NCBI GenBank assembly: GCA_017557505.1
Contig: JAFYYP010000005.1
Location: forward strand, 16,635 to 80,634
Length of the DNA stretch: 64,000 nt
Reading direction: 5' to 3'
From: Bacillota bacterium
GTDB taxonomy: Bacteria; Bacillota; Clostridia; Peptostreptococcales; Anaerovoracaceae
Part shown: positions 50,573 through 59,544 of the stretch, piece after piece
How positions within the stretch are numbered: the stretch's first letter is position 1
Layout: each line of letters starts with the position of its first letter
Notes under the pieces: model-generated
What the model was told of the DNA's origin: nothing
Seen by the model: only the letters and a program-made list of their open reading frames with translations
Database searches by the model: none
Made by a program: the position numbers and the translations under genes

Positions 50573-50587
50573 ATGCGCATCAGATAA
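50573..50587 (+). CDS. Leader mini-ORF (MRIR) of the ABC-F gene
   Basis: ATG-CGC-ATC-AGA-TAA directly after the strong Shine-Dalgarno CAGGTGAGGA. A four-codon frame with a good ribosome site in a leader that also carries an anti-terminator and terminator suggests ribosome-stalling control. Not a functional protein; a regulatory peptide at most. Confidence 0.6.
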   Translation: MRIR

Positions 50588-50646
50588 TTTGATTTGGATC
50601 ATGTGAACGTACCCGAGAGAGGCCGACAGGCCTTTGGTTTCGCATG

Positions 50647-50731
50647 CCGGATCAGATGCTCCTGCCTGACTTCTCTGTTGATCGATATCAATAGTCCTGT
50701 TGGATTGGGTCTGTTCCGGCTGCGGAACAGA
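50647..50731 (+). promoter_or_regulatory. Transcription attenuator with alternative pairing
   Basis: The terminator stem TCTGTTCCG-GCTG-CGGAACAGA (50710-50731) is followed by TCTTTTT. Upstream CCGGATCAGA (50647-50656) can pair with TCTGTTCCGG (50710-50719) at 9 of 10 positions and would open the terminator. The mini-ORF ATGCGCATC upstream contains GCATC, able to pair with GATGC at 50655-50659. Confidence 0.7.
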
Positions 50732-50760
50732 TCTTTTTCTTTCCCTGCGAGGTGATAACG

Positions 50761-52311
50761 ATGCTTCAAGTGCAGCATTTGACGATAAACCATACCCGCG
50801 ATCTGCGGACGATCCTGGAGGATTTCTCCGTGACCCTGAACGCCGGCGACAAGGCTGTGATCATCGGCGAAGAAGGCAACGGCAAGTCCACGCTTCTGAA
50901 GTGGATTTATGATCCGAACCTGATCGAAGACTATACCGAAGCGGAGGGCGTCCGCGTGACCGGCGCAGAGCGCCTGGCCTATCTGCCGCAGCAGCTGCCG
51001 GCAGAAGACGCGGTCCGTACGGTCTACGAATTCTTTACGGAAGAATCTCTGTTTGCAGAGATACCTCCCCACAAACTGGCGAGACTGGCAGCATCCCTGG
51101 GCCTTCCGTCCGATCTGTTCTACAGCGACCAGCCCATGGGCACCCTCTCCGGCGGCGAAAAGGTGAAGGTACAGCTCGCCCGCCTGCTGCTGGCAGAACC
51201 GACTGCCCTGCTGCTGGACGAACCCTCGAACGACATCGATATCGACGCGCTGGAGTACCTGGAAAGGGTCATCCGCGGCTTTTCCGGCATAGTTCTCTTC
51301 ATCTCCCACGACGAGACCCTGATCGAACGGACCGCCAACATGGTGATCCACCTGGAACAGGTGCACCGCAAGCAGCAGTGCCGGCATACCGTCGCGCGCA
51401 TGGATTACAAGACGTATGCGGAAAAGCGGCTGAACGCCTTCGAGAAGCAGGCGCAGCAGGCCCAAAGCGATGCGCGCAAGAAACGCATCCGTGACGAAAA
51501 GTATAGAAGGATCCTGCAGAGCGTCGACCGCGCGCAGGTCACGATCAATCACGCGGGAAAAGACAATCCGGACCCGATGCAGGCTGCCAGGAATCTGAAG
51601 GACAAGATGCATACCGTCAAGTCCCTGAAGAAGCGCTTTGAGCGCGAGGACGCGCAGATGACGGAAAAGCCCGTGAAGGAGAACCCCATCGACTTTACGC
51701 TGGGCGAAAATGCGGTGCCTATTCCGGCCGGCAAGACCGTGCTGGACTTTACACTGCCGCAGCTTTGGACGCCGGACGGGGCCTGCCTGCTGGCGAAGGA
51801 CATCCGGCTGCTGGTACGCGGGCCGGAAAAGGTCTGTATCACCGGGAAAAACGGATGCGGTAAGACGACTCTGCTGAAGGCCATCTGGGAGCACCTGAAA
51901 AACCGCACGGACATCCGTGCGGCCTATATGCCCCAGAATTACGCGGATCTGCTCGATCTGGAAAAGACGCCCGTCGACTGCATCTGCATGAGGGGCGACG
52001 CCGAAGAACGCACGCAGGTACGCACGTTTTTAGGCGCCCTGCGCTTTACGACCGCGGAGATGGAACATCCGGTGTCGGCACTTTCCGGGGGGCAGCAGGC
52101 GAAGATATTCCTGCTGCGGCTGAACCTTTCCGGCGCGAACGTACTGCTCCTGGACGAGCCGACGCGCAATTTCTCGCCGCTGTCCGGCCCGGTCATCCGC
52201 AAGATGCTGGCCGGCTTTCCCGGTTCGATCATCAGTGTTTCCCACGACCGAAAGTACATCGAAGAGGTGTGCGGAACCGTACGGGAACTGACGGAAGACG
52301 GGCTGAAGTAA
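50761..52311 (+). CDS. ABC-F family ATPase (ribosome-protection type)
   Basis: 516 residues, two ABC domains and no membrane segment. Domain 1: Walker A IGEEGNGKST, signature LSGGEKVKVQLARL, Walker B LLLDEPSNDIDID. Domain 2: Walker A GKNGCGKTT, signature LSGGQQAKIF, Walker B LLLDEPTRNFSP. The linker between the domains is charged and helical (about 220-300). ABC-F proteins with the SNDIDID variant occur in clostridial ribosome-protection factors such as CplR-like proteins that act against lincosamides, pleuromutilins or similar drugs; the relation is a pattern-level inference. The attenuator leader supports drug-induced expression. Start at 50761 (GAGGTGATAACG before it); the GTG at 50752 is less likely. 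Confidence 0.85.
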   Translation: MLQVQHLTINHTRDLRTILEDFSVTLNAGDKAVIIGEEGNGKSTLLKWIYDPNLIEDYTEAEGVRVTGAERLAYLPQQLPAEDAVRTVYEFFTEESLFAEIPPHKLARLAASLGLPSDLFYSDQPMGTLSGGEKVKVQLARLLLAEPTALLLDEPSNDIDIDALEYLERVIRGFSGIVLFISHDETLIERTANMVIHLEQVHRKQQCRHTVARMDYKTYAEKRLNAFEKQAQQAQSDARKKRIRDEKYRRILQSVDRAQVTINHAGKDNPDPMQAARNLKDKMHTVKSLKKRFEREDAQMTEKPVKENPIDFTLGENAVPIPAGKTVLDFTLPQLWTPDGACLLAKDIRLLVRGPEKVCITGKNGCGKTTLLKAIWEHLKNRTDIRAAYMPQNYADLLDLEKTPVDCICMRGDAEERTQVRTFLGALRFTTAEMEHPVSALSGGQQAKIFLLRLNLSGANVLLLDEPTRNFSPLSGPVIRKMLAGFPGSIISVSHDRKYIEEVCGTVRELTEDGLK

Positions 52312-52325
52312 AGACGGAAGAAGTC

Positions 52326-52354
52326 TTTGCACACGGTCCGGCGGAAGATATAAT
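52326..52354 (+). promoter_or_regulatory. Promoter of the C26 peptidase gene
   Basis: TTTGCA (52326-52331), 17-base spacer, TATAAT (52349-52354), 37 bases before the ATG. Confidence 0.65.
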
Positions 52355-52391
52355 AGAGACAGAAGCAGTTTAAGAAAGTGAGGTACCTGTC

Positions 52392-53102
52392 ATGAGACCT
52401 TTGATCGGCGTATTTGCCCATGCTCCCCGGACGCTGGAGTTCTTTGCCGTCCAGACCTGTCCCGAGACCTATCTGATGGCGCTGGAGAACGCCGGCGCAG
52501 ACCCTGTTATTCTGCCCGTTTACGACAGCGACGAGACGCTGCGGCGCTACGTGCAGATGTGCGACGGATTTGTGCTCCCCGGCGGCATTGACGTGAACCC
52601 GCTGACCTACGGTGAAGATCCCCATCCGCTGCTACAGGGCAACCGGCTGGATTTCGACGAGTGCGAACTGCACCTGATCCGGCTCATCCTCGAAACAAAA
52701 AAGCCCCTGCTTGGCATCTGCAGAGGCTGCCAGATCCTGAACGTCGCCTTCGGCGGCACGCTGTATCAGGACATCGTTTCGATGCGCGAAGGAGCGCAGC
52801 TCCACAGTCAGACGGAGCTTACGCCCGGCGCGACCAGCCACAGGATCAAGATCGAACCGGGCTCTATACTGGAGGAACTGTACGGTTCCGAGATGCGCGT
52901 CAACAGTTTCCACCATCAGGCGGTAAAGGATCTGGGCAACGGCCTGAAAGCGACTGCCCGGGCTTACGACGGTATCATCGAAGCGTATGAAGCCGTAGAT
53001 TATCCCTTCGTCCTCGGCGTGCAGTGGCATCCCGAGCAGGAGACCAACGCGGACAGAACGGCCATCCTCCCCATTTTCAAAAGATTCGTAGAAGCCTGCT
53101 GA
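52392..53102 (+). CDS. Gamma-glutamyl-gamma-aminobutyrate hydrolase-like (class I glutamine amidotransferase, peptidase C26)
   Basis: 236 residues. The opening is MRPLIGVFAHA. Nucleophile Cys in LLGICRGCQILNVAFGG, then HRIKIEPGS, and the His-Glu pair in GVQWHPEQETN. PuuD-like enzymes hydrolyse gamma-glutamyl-GABA or related gamma-glutamyl amides in the cytosol; the exact substrate is not shown. GTGAGGTACCTGTC precedes the start. It has its own promoter and is followed by a terminator. Confidence 0.88.
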   Translation: MRPLIGVFAHAPRTLEFFAVQTCPETYLMALENAGADPVILPVYDSDETLRRYVQMCDGFVLPGGIDVNPLTYGEDPHPLLQGNRLDFDECELHLIRLILETKKPLLGICRGCQILNVAFGGTLYQDIVSMREGAQLHSQTELTPGATSHRIKIEPGSILEELYGSEMRVNSFHHQAVKDLGNGLKATARAYDGIIEAYEAVDYPFVLGVQWHPEQETNADRTAILPIFKRFVEAC

Positions 53103-53118
53103 GAACCTGTATCTATAC

Positions 53119-53150
53119 AAAAAGCGGAGCCCTTCCGGGTTCCGCTTTTT
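53119..53150. terminator. Bidirectional intrinsic terminator
   Basis: AAAAAGCGGAGCCC-TTCC-GGGTTCCGCTTTTT, stem with one G-T pair, between the C26 and HAD genes. Confidence 0.85.
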
Positions 53151-53187
53151 AATCATTTTGGTTTTGTATGAATCGTGCCAGGAGTCT

Positions 53188-54057
53188 TCAGATCCCCAGC
53201 AGGTGCTCCAGCGTGTAGGCCACGCCGTCGTCCTCATTCGTGGGAGCGATGTAGTCGGCCAGGTCGAGCAGTTCGGGCACGGAATTGCCCATGGCTACGC
53301 CCACGCCTGCGCGCACGACCATCTGCTCGTCATTGCTGGAATCGCCGAACGCCATGATGCCGCTGCGGTCGGTGCCCAGATACGCGGCGAGTTCCTCGAG
53401 CGCGTCCGCCTTGGACGTGTTCAGACCGCCGATCTCAATATTGTTCGGCGTGGAACTGCAGGCTGTGATTCCGGGGAACTGCTTCAGTTCCGCCAGCCAG
53501 CGCAGCCGCTTTTCCTCGTTCCCCGTGATCAGGTTGATATTCTCCATCCTGTCTTTATTCTCTTGGAGCAAGGCCCACAGATCGTCCACGGGCTCTCTCG
53601 TGGTCAGCACGTATTCCTGGCTCTTCGGATTCGTGCGGCCGAAATAAGGCAGACGGGTCAGATCCTTTTTGTCCGCGTACACCGCGTCGTCGAAGAAGAT
53701 CTCGAGCATCACGTCTTCGTCGTGCAGATAAGCGTCGATCGCGTCGATTGCCTCCGGTGAGATCAGATTCTCGAACAGGATCTTGCCCGTATGCAGGTCC
53801 GTGATGCGCGCGCCGTTACTCGTGATCGCGTACTGGATGCCTTCCACCGCCACGACGTCTTTGGGCAGCGCCGCCAGTACGCGGCCCGTCGCGATCACGA
53901 CGTGGTAGCCCTTCTCCATAGCCCGCATGATGGCCGCCCTGTTGCCTTCCGACAGCTTTCCGTGGCCGTCCAGCAGCGTATCGTCCATGTCGTACGCCAG
54001 GATGCTGATCTTGTCGAGCCTTTCCTTCGAGATAGGCATTTTGTAGTACATTTTCAT
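53188..54057 (-). CDS. Cof-type HAD-IIB phosphatase
   Basis: 289 residues. HAD motif I AYDMDDTLLDGHG near residue 21, motif II TSN in YAITSNGAR, motif III Lys in the C2 cap region and motif IV GDSSNDEQMV. The capped Cof family dephosphorylates sugar phosphates, nucleotides or flavin precursors. The start overlaps the EamA stop by 4 bases (ATGA), a coupled pair. It is the last gene of the leftward train that begins at truA. Confidence 0.9.
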   Translation of the reverse strand: MKMYYKMPISKERLDKISILAYDMDDTLLDGHGKLSEGNRAAIMRAMEKGYHVVIATGRVLAALPKDVVAVEGIQYAITSNGARITDLHTGKILFENLISPEAIDAIDAYLHDEDVMLEIFFDDAVYADKKDLTRLPYFGRTNPKSQEYVLTTREPVDDLWALLQENKDRMENINLITGNEEKRLRWLAELKQFPGITACSSTPNNIEIGGLNTSKADALEELAAYLGTDRSGIMAFGDSSNDEQMVVRAGVGVAMGNSVPELLDLADYIAPTNEDDGVAYTLEHLLGI

Positions 54058-54959
54058 TGATCCGACTCCTTTGCCGAAGATTTTTTATGATCGCCCAGAG
54101 TGATGAGAAACGCGGAGACCAGCACGAGGATGCCGCCCAGCAGCGAACGCTTCGTCAGCGGTTCACCCAGCAGCAGAATGCTGCACACGAGGCTCGTGAT
54201 GGGTTCGAGGATACCCAGGATACCTGTCACCGTCGGCCCGATGCGCTTGATGGCCTCCGGGGTCATGACGTTGCCGATGCACACGACCATCAGACCCGTC
54301 AGGAACAGCCAGATCCAGCCCGCCGGCCGGCATTCCGCGAACGAAAAGCCGAAAATGTGGCCGAACACGAACAGGAAGATCGAACCGAACAGCGTGTTGT
54401 AGAACGAGATCTTAAAGCCGTTCAGTTCGCGCACACCGCTTTTGTCCGCGATGACCAGATAGGAGGCATACGCCACGCTGGACAGCAGCGCCAGCGTGAT
54501 CCCGAGCGGATTCGCCTCCAGTCCGCCGAACATCATCACCCAGATGCCCAGGCACGCCAGCAGCAGCGAAGCGCCTTGGATCTTCGTAAGCTTCTGCTTG
54601 AAGAACACCGCGTAGAACAGCGCCACGAGCGCCGGGTACAGGAAGTGCAGGCAGAGCGTCAGCCCGACGGAGATATAGTCGTAGGCCAAATACAAAAGCA
54701 TCGCCGTCAGGCCGCCGCAGGTCATACCGACGAAGATCAGGGAGACGAGCTGGCGCTTCGTGAGCGCAAAGCCGTAGCCCTTTACCTTCAGGATGACCGC
54801 CAGAACGGGCAGCACGGAAAGATTGCGGTAAAACGCGATGGAGATACCGTTGCCGCCGGCCCCGAGCGAGGCCATTTTTGCCGTAATGGAAGATAGTCCG
54901 AAGAAGATCGCAGCCAGAGCCGCCAGCAGCAGCCCGGTGCGTTTTGCGTCGTCGTTCAT
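54054..54959 (-). CDS. EamA family exporter
   Basis: 301 residues with ten hydrophobic helices in two EamA repeats, for example GLLLAALAAIFFGLSSITAKM at the start, and LLGGILVLVSAFLITLGDHK near the end. The tail KKSSAKESDQ is charged. Exports small metabolites; the substrate is unknown. GGAGTAAAAGCAGTCCC precedes the start. It is 10 bases after scpB and is coupled to the HAD phosphatase. Confidence 0.88.
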   Translation of the reverse strand: MNDDAKRTGLLLAALAAIFFGLSSITAKMASLGAGGNGISIAFYRNLSVLPVLAVILKVKGYGFALTKRQLVSLIFVGMTCGGLTAMLLYLAYDYISVGLTLCLHFLYPALVALFYAVFFKQKLTKIQGASLLLACLGIWVMMFGGLEANPLGITLALLSSVAYASYLVIADKSGVRELNGFKISFYNTLFGSIFLFVFGHIFGFSFAECRPAGWIWLFLTGLMVVCIGNVMTPEAIKRIGPTVTGILGILEPITSLVCSILLLGEPLTKRSLLGGILVLVSAFLITLGDHKKSSAKESDQ

Positions 54960-54969
54960 GGGACTGCTT

Positions 54970-55572
54970 TTACTCCTCCGTCAGCGGCAGGGTCAGCTGA
55001 TCCGGATCCGCTTCGCGCAGCATTTCCAGACCTTCCAGGTCGTCGTCCAGTACGAGGCTGCCGATGTCCTCGAGCTCGGGCAGCTCGTCCAGAGATTCGA
55101 AGCCGAACGTCAGCAGGAAGTTGCGGGTCGTGCCGTACAGGATGGGCCGGCCGATACTGTTGCTTCTGCCCTTCTCCTCGACAAGATCCTTCTTCATGAG
55201 CGTTTCGAGCACGCGGTCGCTCTTGATGCCGCGCACGGCGTCGATCTGCGCCTTGGTAACGGGCTGTTTGTATGCGATCACCGCGAGCACTTCCAGCGCC
55301 GCCTGCGACAGGCGTTTGACCTTCACAGGCGTGACAAGCTTCGTGATATAATCGTCGTTTTCAGGGTTCGTACACAGCTGGAACGCCTTGTCCGCCTCGC
55401 GGATGCGAAGGCCGCTGCGCCTTTCTTCATAGTCGTCGGCCAGCTCGCGCAGGATGTGCAGCATGTCGTTGACGGGCAGGTTGAACAGCTCCGCCGCCGT
55501 TTTAGCTTCCAGAGGATCGCCCCATACGAACAGGATCGATTCCAGTGCCGATTTGATGCTTTCTGTCGTCAT
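54970..55572 (-). CDS. scpB: Segregation and condensation protein B
   Basis: 200 residues with two winged-helix domains: SALESILFVWGDPLEAKTAA at the start, and YKQPVTKAQIDAVRGIKSDR in the middle. ScpB works with ScpA and SMC to organise the chromosome. The tail is acidic (DDDLEGLEMLREADPDQLTL). It is 3 bases after scpA, as in most Bacillota. Confidence 0.94.
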   Translation of the reverse strand: MTTESIKSALESILFVWGDPLEAKTAAELFNLPVNDMLHILRELADDYEERRSGLRIREADKAFQLCTNPENDDYITKLVTPVKVKRLSQAALEVLAVIAYKQPVTKAQIDAVRGIKSDRVLETLMKKDLVEEKGRSNSIGRPILYGTTRNFLLTFGFESLDELPELEDIGSLVLDDDLEGLEMLREADPDQLTLPLTEE

Positions 55573-55575
55573 TTG

Positions 55576-56322
55576 CTAACCCTCCTGCTGCGGCTGTTCC
55601 ACGAGTTTGACCGTGATGTCGCCGAAGCGTTTCTTTTGCGTTGCGGTCACCGACTTCTGCTTCAGCAGTTCGAGCAGAGACATGAACGTGACCACCTGGT
55701 TGTACGGACTGGTGTCTTCCCTGATCATCTCCGAGAACATCAGTTTCGTCTTGCCGCGGAACATGTCGCGGATCTGCACGATGCGGTTCTCAACGGACAT
55801 CCTCTGCCGTTCCACGCGTTCGTAGACGCGGCGCATCTCGTCGAGCCTCTGTTTGCGGAACAGGAACGCATAGAAGGCCTTGACGAAGGCGTTCATGTCG
55901 GTGCGCAGCAGTTCTTCCGCCTCGCCTTCGTACGTTGCCAGGTCTTCCTGTGGCTTCGTGCGGCTGTGTGCGGCAGCGTCGGCCTCTTCTTCGAGAAAGG
56001 CCGCCATCTCCTTGTAGCGCTTGTATTCCAGGATGCGCGACACGAGGTCCGCCCGCGGGTCTTCCTCGTCTTCTCCCGCCTCGTCCAGGCTGGATTTCGG
56101 CAGCAGCATGCGGCTCTTCAGCTCGATGAGCTCGGCTGCCAGTACCATAAATTCCTGTGCGACAGCGACGTCCTGCGCCTGCATCTGGGCGACGTACTGC
56201 AGATATTGCGTTGTGATCTCGGACACCTTGATGTCGTAGATGCTCATCTTCGCGTGCTCGATCAGATAGACGAGCAGGTCGAAGGGCCCTTCGAAGACGT
56301 CCAGTTTTACTTTGTATGCCAT
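55576..56322 (-). CDS. scpA: Segregation and condensation protein A (kleisin)
   Basis: 248 residues. Kleisin N-terminus AYKVKLDVFEGPFDLLVYLIE with SMC-binding helices, a variable middle, and a C-terminal winged helix (VVTFMSLLELLKQKSVTATQ). Bridges the SMC heads. It starts 4 bases after the lytic transglycosylase stop, with the Shine-Dalgarno GGAG inside that gene's end, which is a less common neighbour. Confidence 0.94.
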   Translation of the reverse strand: MAYKVKLDVFEGPFDLLVYLIEHAKMSIYDIKVSEITTQYLQYVAQMQAQDVAVAQEFMVLAAELIELKSRMLLPKSSLDEAGEDEEDPRADLVSRILEYKRYKEMAAFLEEEADAAAHSRTKPQEDLATYEGEAEELLRTDMNAFVKAFYAFLFRKQRLDEMRRVYERVERQRMSVENRIVQIRDMFRGKTKLMFSEMIREDTSPYNQVVTFMSLLELLKQKSVTATQKKRFGDITVKLVEQPQQEG

Positions 56323-56326
56323 AAGA

Positions 56327-57640
56327 TCATTCTCCGGTCTCCGCCGTTTCCTCTGCGGGAACGAGCGGTCCGTTGTCGTAAGCGGTATAGCAGCCGCGGC
56401 TGCGCAGCCAGCCTAAGATGGTCTGCTGGTGACCCAGCACGTGTTCGGCGTACGCGGTGCTGTATTCGCCGCTCGCCACCCTGCCGGGACCTGCGTTGTA
56501 GGCGGTCAGCGCGATGGTCGGACTGCCGTAGCTGCGCAGGAAGCGGGCGATGTAGCTTGCGCCGAACTGGATGTTCATGTGCGGATTGTACAATGCCGCG
56601 ACCGAATAGCCGAAGCGTGCGCCGGTCTTGGGCATGATCTGCATGATGCCGATGGCGCCTCCGCCGACGACGCTCTTGCGGAACTGGCTCTCGTTGCGCG
56701 CGACCGCCATCAGGAAGACGGGATCCACGCCGTTCACCCATCCCTCGTGACGGAACAGGTACACGAAGTACAGCGATTCCGCGTAGCCGAGGGCGCGGTT
56801 GTTGGCGCGCATATAGCTCGCAAGCGCCTGGATGTACGCCGCGTTGGCCGCACTGTAATACCGTTCGGCCTCGATCTCGGGGTCCGTGCTGATGTAAACG
56901 CCGGAGATCTCGTCCGTCCAGACGCTCCAGCCGAACTCGTCGGAATCCGTGAACCAGTCGAACGGCAGATAGACCGTGCCGTCCGCCTGCTGCAGGAACG
57001 CGACGCTGCTGTGCAGCACTTCCCGTTCGATGGATTTGCGCGAGTAACCGAGCTTTTCGGCGAGGTTGTAAGGAAGTTTCTCCAACCAGGGGAACGTGTC
57101 CAGCCACAGCGCGATGCGGTCGGCCTCCTTCTCTTCTGCCTTGCGCTCCTCTTCGGTCATGCCGGCTTCCGCCGGGATATCGTCCGTTAAGATGATGCGG
57201 TAGCCACGCTTGACGGACGCGGCCGAATCGACCAGGTTGTTCGTCAGGCGCCCCGTCTTCAGAACGGAAGGATCCGTACTGTCGCCATCGTGCATCAGAA
57301 TGGTCTGCTCCACGCGGATGATGTCGATGTCGAATCCCAGCACGTTTCTCCAGGTTTCGTCCAACGCGAAAAACAGCTGGTTGCTGTCACCCTCGCGGAT
57401 ATACAGGGGATGCTCCAGTTCGAAATTATTCAGATGTATCCCATTGATGAAAATGTCTTTCGCCAGGTACCACAGCCCGATGTCATCCGGCTGCGCGGAG
57501 AGTTCGTCCGGCTGGGGTGCGGGCGCTTCCGCCGTCTGCTTCGGCTCGAATCCCTCGATCCAGTAAGCAAAAAGGCTCAGCGCGGCGACCCAGAGTACGA
57601 GGAGAATGACCTGCCACCAATACCGGTGCTGATATCGCAA
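56327..57640 (-). CDS. Membrane-anchored lytic transglycosylase (SLT domain)
   Basis: 437 residues. An N-terminal transmembrane helix (YWWQVILLVLWVAALSLFAYW, about 6-25) anchors an outside domain. The C-terminal SLT domain (about 300-415) shows the catalytic Glu in MAVARNESQFRKS, GIMQIMPKTGARFGY, and ALTAYNAGPGRVA. It cleaves peptidoglycan glycan strands with 1,6-anhydro product. The middle (about 50-290) is unassigned. AGGAGGAACTGC lies before the start. Gene order: 2-hydroxyacid dehydrogenase, this gene, scpA. Confidence 0.9.
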   Translation of the reverse strand: MRYQHRYWWQVILLVLWVAALSLFAYWIEGFEPKQTAEAPAPQPDELSAQPDDIGLWYLAKDIFINGIHLNNFELEHPLYIREGDSNQLFFALDETWRNVLGFDIDIIRVEQTILMHDGDSTDPSVLKTGRLTNNLVDSAASVKRGYRIILTDDIPAEAGMTEEERKAEEKEADRIALWLDTFPWLEKLPYNLAEKLGYSRKSIEREVLHSSVAFLQQADGTVYLPFDWFTDSDEFGWSVWTDEISGVYISTDPEIEAERYYSAANAAYIQALASYMRANNRALGYAESLYFVYLFRHEGWVNGVDPVFLMAVARNESQFRKSVVGGGAIGIMQIMPKTGARFGYSVAALYNPHMNIQFGASYIARFLRSYGSPTIALTAYNAGPGRVASGEYSTAYAEHVLGHQQTILGWLRSRGCYTAYDNGPLVPAEETAETGE

Positions 57641-57664
57641 AAAGCAGTTCCTCCTGTGCAGATC

Positions 57665-58639
57665 CTACGATCTGCTGACCCGGTAGCCCGTCTTCAGGTC
57701 GACGACGCTCTCCAGGGGTTCGCCCTTCACGAAATGGGCGAGATTCGTCACCGAACGTTCCACGATGCGGCGGAACGGGTATAGCTGGCGGAACAGCCCC
57801 GCCACGTGGGGCGTCACCAGACAGTTGCGGCAGTCCCACAGGGGGTGATCCGCGGGCAGCGGCTCGGGATCGGTAACGTCCAGAGCAGCACCGCCTAAAC
57901 GGCCGGACTGCAGCGCTTCCGCCAGCGCGTCGGAATCCACGGCGGAGCCGCGGCCGACGTTCACAAGGATGGCGGACGGCTTCATCATGGCCAGCGTTTC
58001 TTTGTTGATGACCTTCTGGGTCTGCGGGGAATTCGGCAGGCACAAAGCCACGAAATCCGCTTCGGGCAGCAAGCGCGGCAAGTCTTCCAGCGTACCGACC
58101 TCGTCGACGCAGTCAGGCTTTTCGCCCATCGTCCTGCGCACAGCCTTGACGCTGCAGCCCAGGGCCTTCATTCTTTCCGCGAAGTTGACCCCGATATCGC
58201 CGAGGCCGATCACGAGCGCGTTATGCTCCGTAATGCACGTCGGCAATTCGACTCTCTGCCACTTGTGTTCCTTCATATGGTCGCGATAGACCTGGAAGTG
58301 GCGGATGAGCATGATGATCGAACCGATCATGTATTCGGCGATCGTGCCGCCGTAAGCGCCGGTCGCGTTGGAAAGCAGGCAGTTCTGCGGCTCGTGGAAC
58401 ATCTCGAGCTTCGCGTAGCCGTCTGACCCGGCGGAATCGAGCTGTACGAACTTCAGCTTCGGCAAGTCGTGCAGGAGCTTCGTGTCCACGCAGCCGATCA
58501 GCACGTCGGCCCATTCGAGCTCTTCGCGGGTCACGCTTTCCTGCGTGCTCCAGCGGTAGTCGCACGTTTCTCCGCCCGCGGCGCGCAGCATATCCTTTTC
58601 TTCTTCGTTTACCGGTAAAACGCAAAGTACGTTGTACAT
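57665..58639 (-). CDS. D-2-hydroxyacid dehydrogenase family protein
   Basis: 324 residues. Rossmann motif GLGDIGVNFAERMKALG near 145; catalytic Arg in NVGRGSAVDSD, Glu in DVTDPEPLPADH and His in VTPHVAGLF. NAD-dependent reduction of a 2-oxoacid, substrate unknown. The N-terminal domain starts MYNVLCVLPVNEEEKDMLRA. It follows phzF by 11 bases with AGGGAGGCAGACG before the start. A paralogue is at 74-1021. Confidence 0.88.
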   Translation of the reverse strand: MYNVLCVLPVNEEEKDMLRAAGGETCDYRWSTQESVTREELEWADVLIGCVDTKLLHDLPKLKFVQLDSAGSDGYAKLEMFHEPQNCLLSNATGAYGGTIAEYMIGSIIMLIRHFQVYRDHMKEHKWQRVELPTCITEHNALVIGLGDIGVNFAERMKALGCSVKAVRRTMGEKPDCVDEVGTLEDLPRLLPEADFVALCLPNSPQTQKVINKETLAMMKPSAILVNVGRGSAVDSDALAEALQSGRLGGAALDVTDPEPLPADHPLWDCRNCLVTPHVAGLFRQLYPFRRIVERSVTNLAHFVKGEPLESVVDLKTGYRVSRS

Positions 58640-58650
58640 CGTCTGCCTCC

Positions 58651-59532
58651 CTAGATGTTGATCTCGCCTTCGGCCAGGATGGCCGCCACGCCGCCCACGC
58701 GGATGAGTACGGAGCCGCCTTCCTTTTCGGTCAGGCGGCTGGAGATCTTGGACGGTCTGTCCATGGCTTCGCCCTGGATGAACAGGTTATCGGCGTCCGC
58801 CTTCACGATGCCTCTCTTGTAGAGGTAATACGTGAGCGCGCCGTTGGACGTGCCAGTCGCGGCTTCTTCGTCGATGTCGTAAAGAGGCGCGAAGTTGCGG
58901 CAGTGGACGCCGTCCGCTTCGGACAGCGTGAACGCGTGAACGCCCGTCACTTCATAGGCTGCGGACAGGTCGGACAGGGCCTTCATATCCGGAGCGAGGC
59001 CGTTTAAGGCCACCATGTCCTTGACGGGCATCATGATATCCGTGAGGCCTGTGGAAACCATTTCCGGATACAGGATCTGGCCCGCAAATTCCGGCGTGCA
59101 GCTTTCCGCACCCATGACTTTGCAGAGTTCAGCGAGCTTTTCCGGCGCGTCGATCAGGCCGAACGTCTTCGCCTCGCCCATGTCCATCAGCACGCCGCTT
59201 TCGGTCACCAGCACCTGCAGGTCGCCCGCCAGCGTTTTGAAATCGCAGGTGTCGCCCGCCTGGATGCGGCCGTTCTTCATCAGTGTGTAAAACGTTGCGA
59301 TCGTCGCGTGACCGCACAGATCCACTTCCGCAGCAGGCGTGAAGTAGCGCACGTGGTACTTTTTATCGCCCAGCTCTTTCAGGAAGGCGGTCTCGGAATA
59401 GCGCAGCTCTGCCGCGGTCTTTCTCATGGTCTCGTCGTTTGGAAAATCCGCGCCGGCCGGGATGTACACGACGCCCGCCGGATTGCCACCGAACACCTGA
59501 TCGGTAAATGCGTCTACGATATAAAGCTTCAT
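58651..59532 (-). CDS. PhzF family isomerase
   Basis: 293 residues. PhzF fold marks: VDAFTDQVFGGNPAGVV at the start, Glu in LRYSETAFLKE as the general acid-base, VDLCGHATIATFY, and TGTSNGALTYYLYKRG. PhzF-like proteins isomerise small hydroxy or amino acids; only a few are in phenazine synthesis, and no other phenazine gene is present, so the substrate is unknown. AAAGGAGGACACC precedes the start. 12 bases after the epimerase. Confidence 0.9.
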   Translation of the reverse strand: MKLYIVDAFTDQVFGGNPAGVVYIPAGADFPNDETMRKTAAELRYSETAFLKELGDKKYHVRYFTPAAEVDLCGHATIATFYTLMKNGRIQAGDTCDFKTLAGDLQVLVTESGVLMDMGEAKTFGLIDAPEKLAELCKVMGAESCTPEFAGQILYPEMVSTGLTDIMMPVKDMVALNGLAPDMKALSDLSAAYEVTGVHAFTLSEADGVHCRNFAPLYDIDEEAATGTSNGALTYYLYKRGIVKADADNLFIQGEAMDRPSKISSRLTEKEGGSVLIRVGGVAAILAEGEINI

Positions 59533-59544
59533 GGTGTCCTCCTT

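Noticed and set aside
58651-59532. Phenazine biosynthesis cluster
   Set aside because: Only a PhzF-type gene is present; the family is broad and no other phz gene is nearby.
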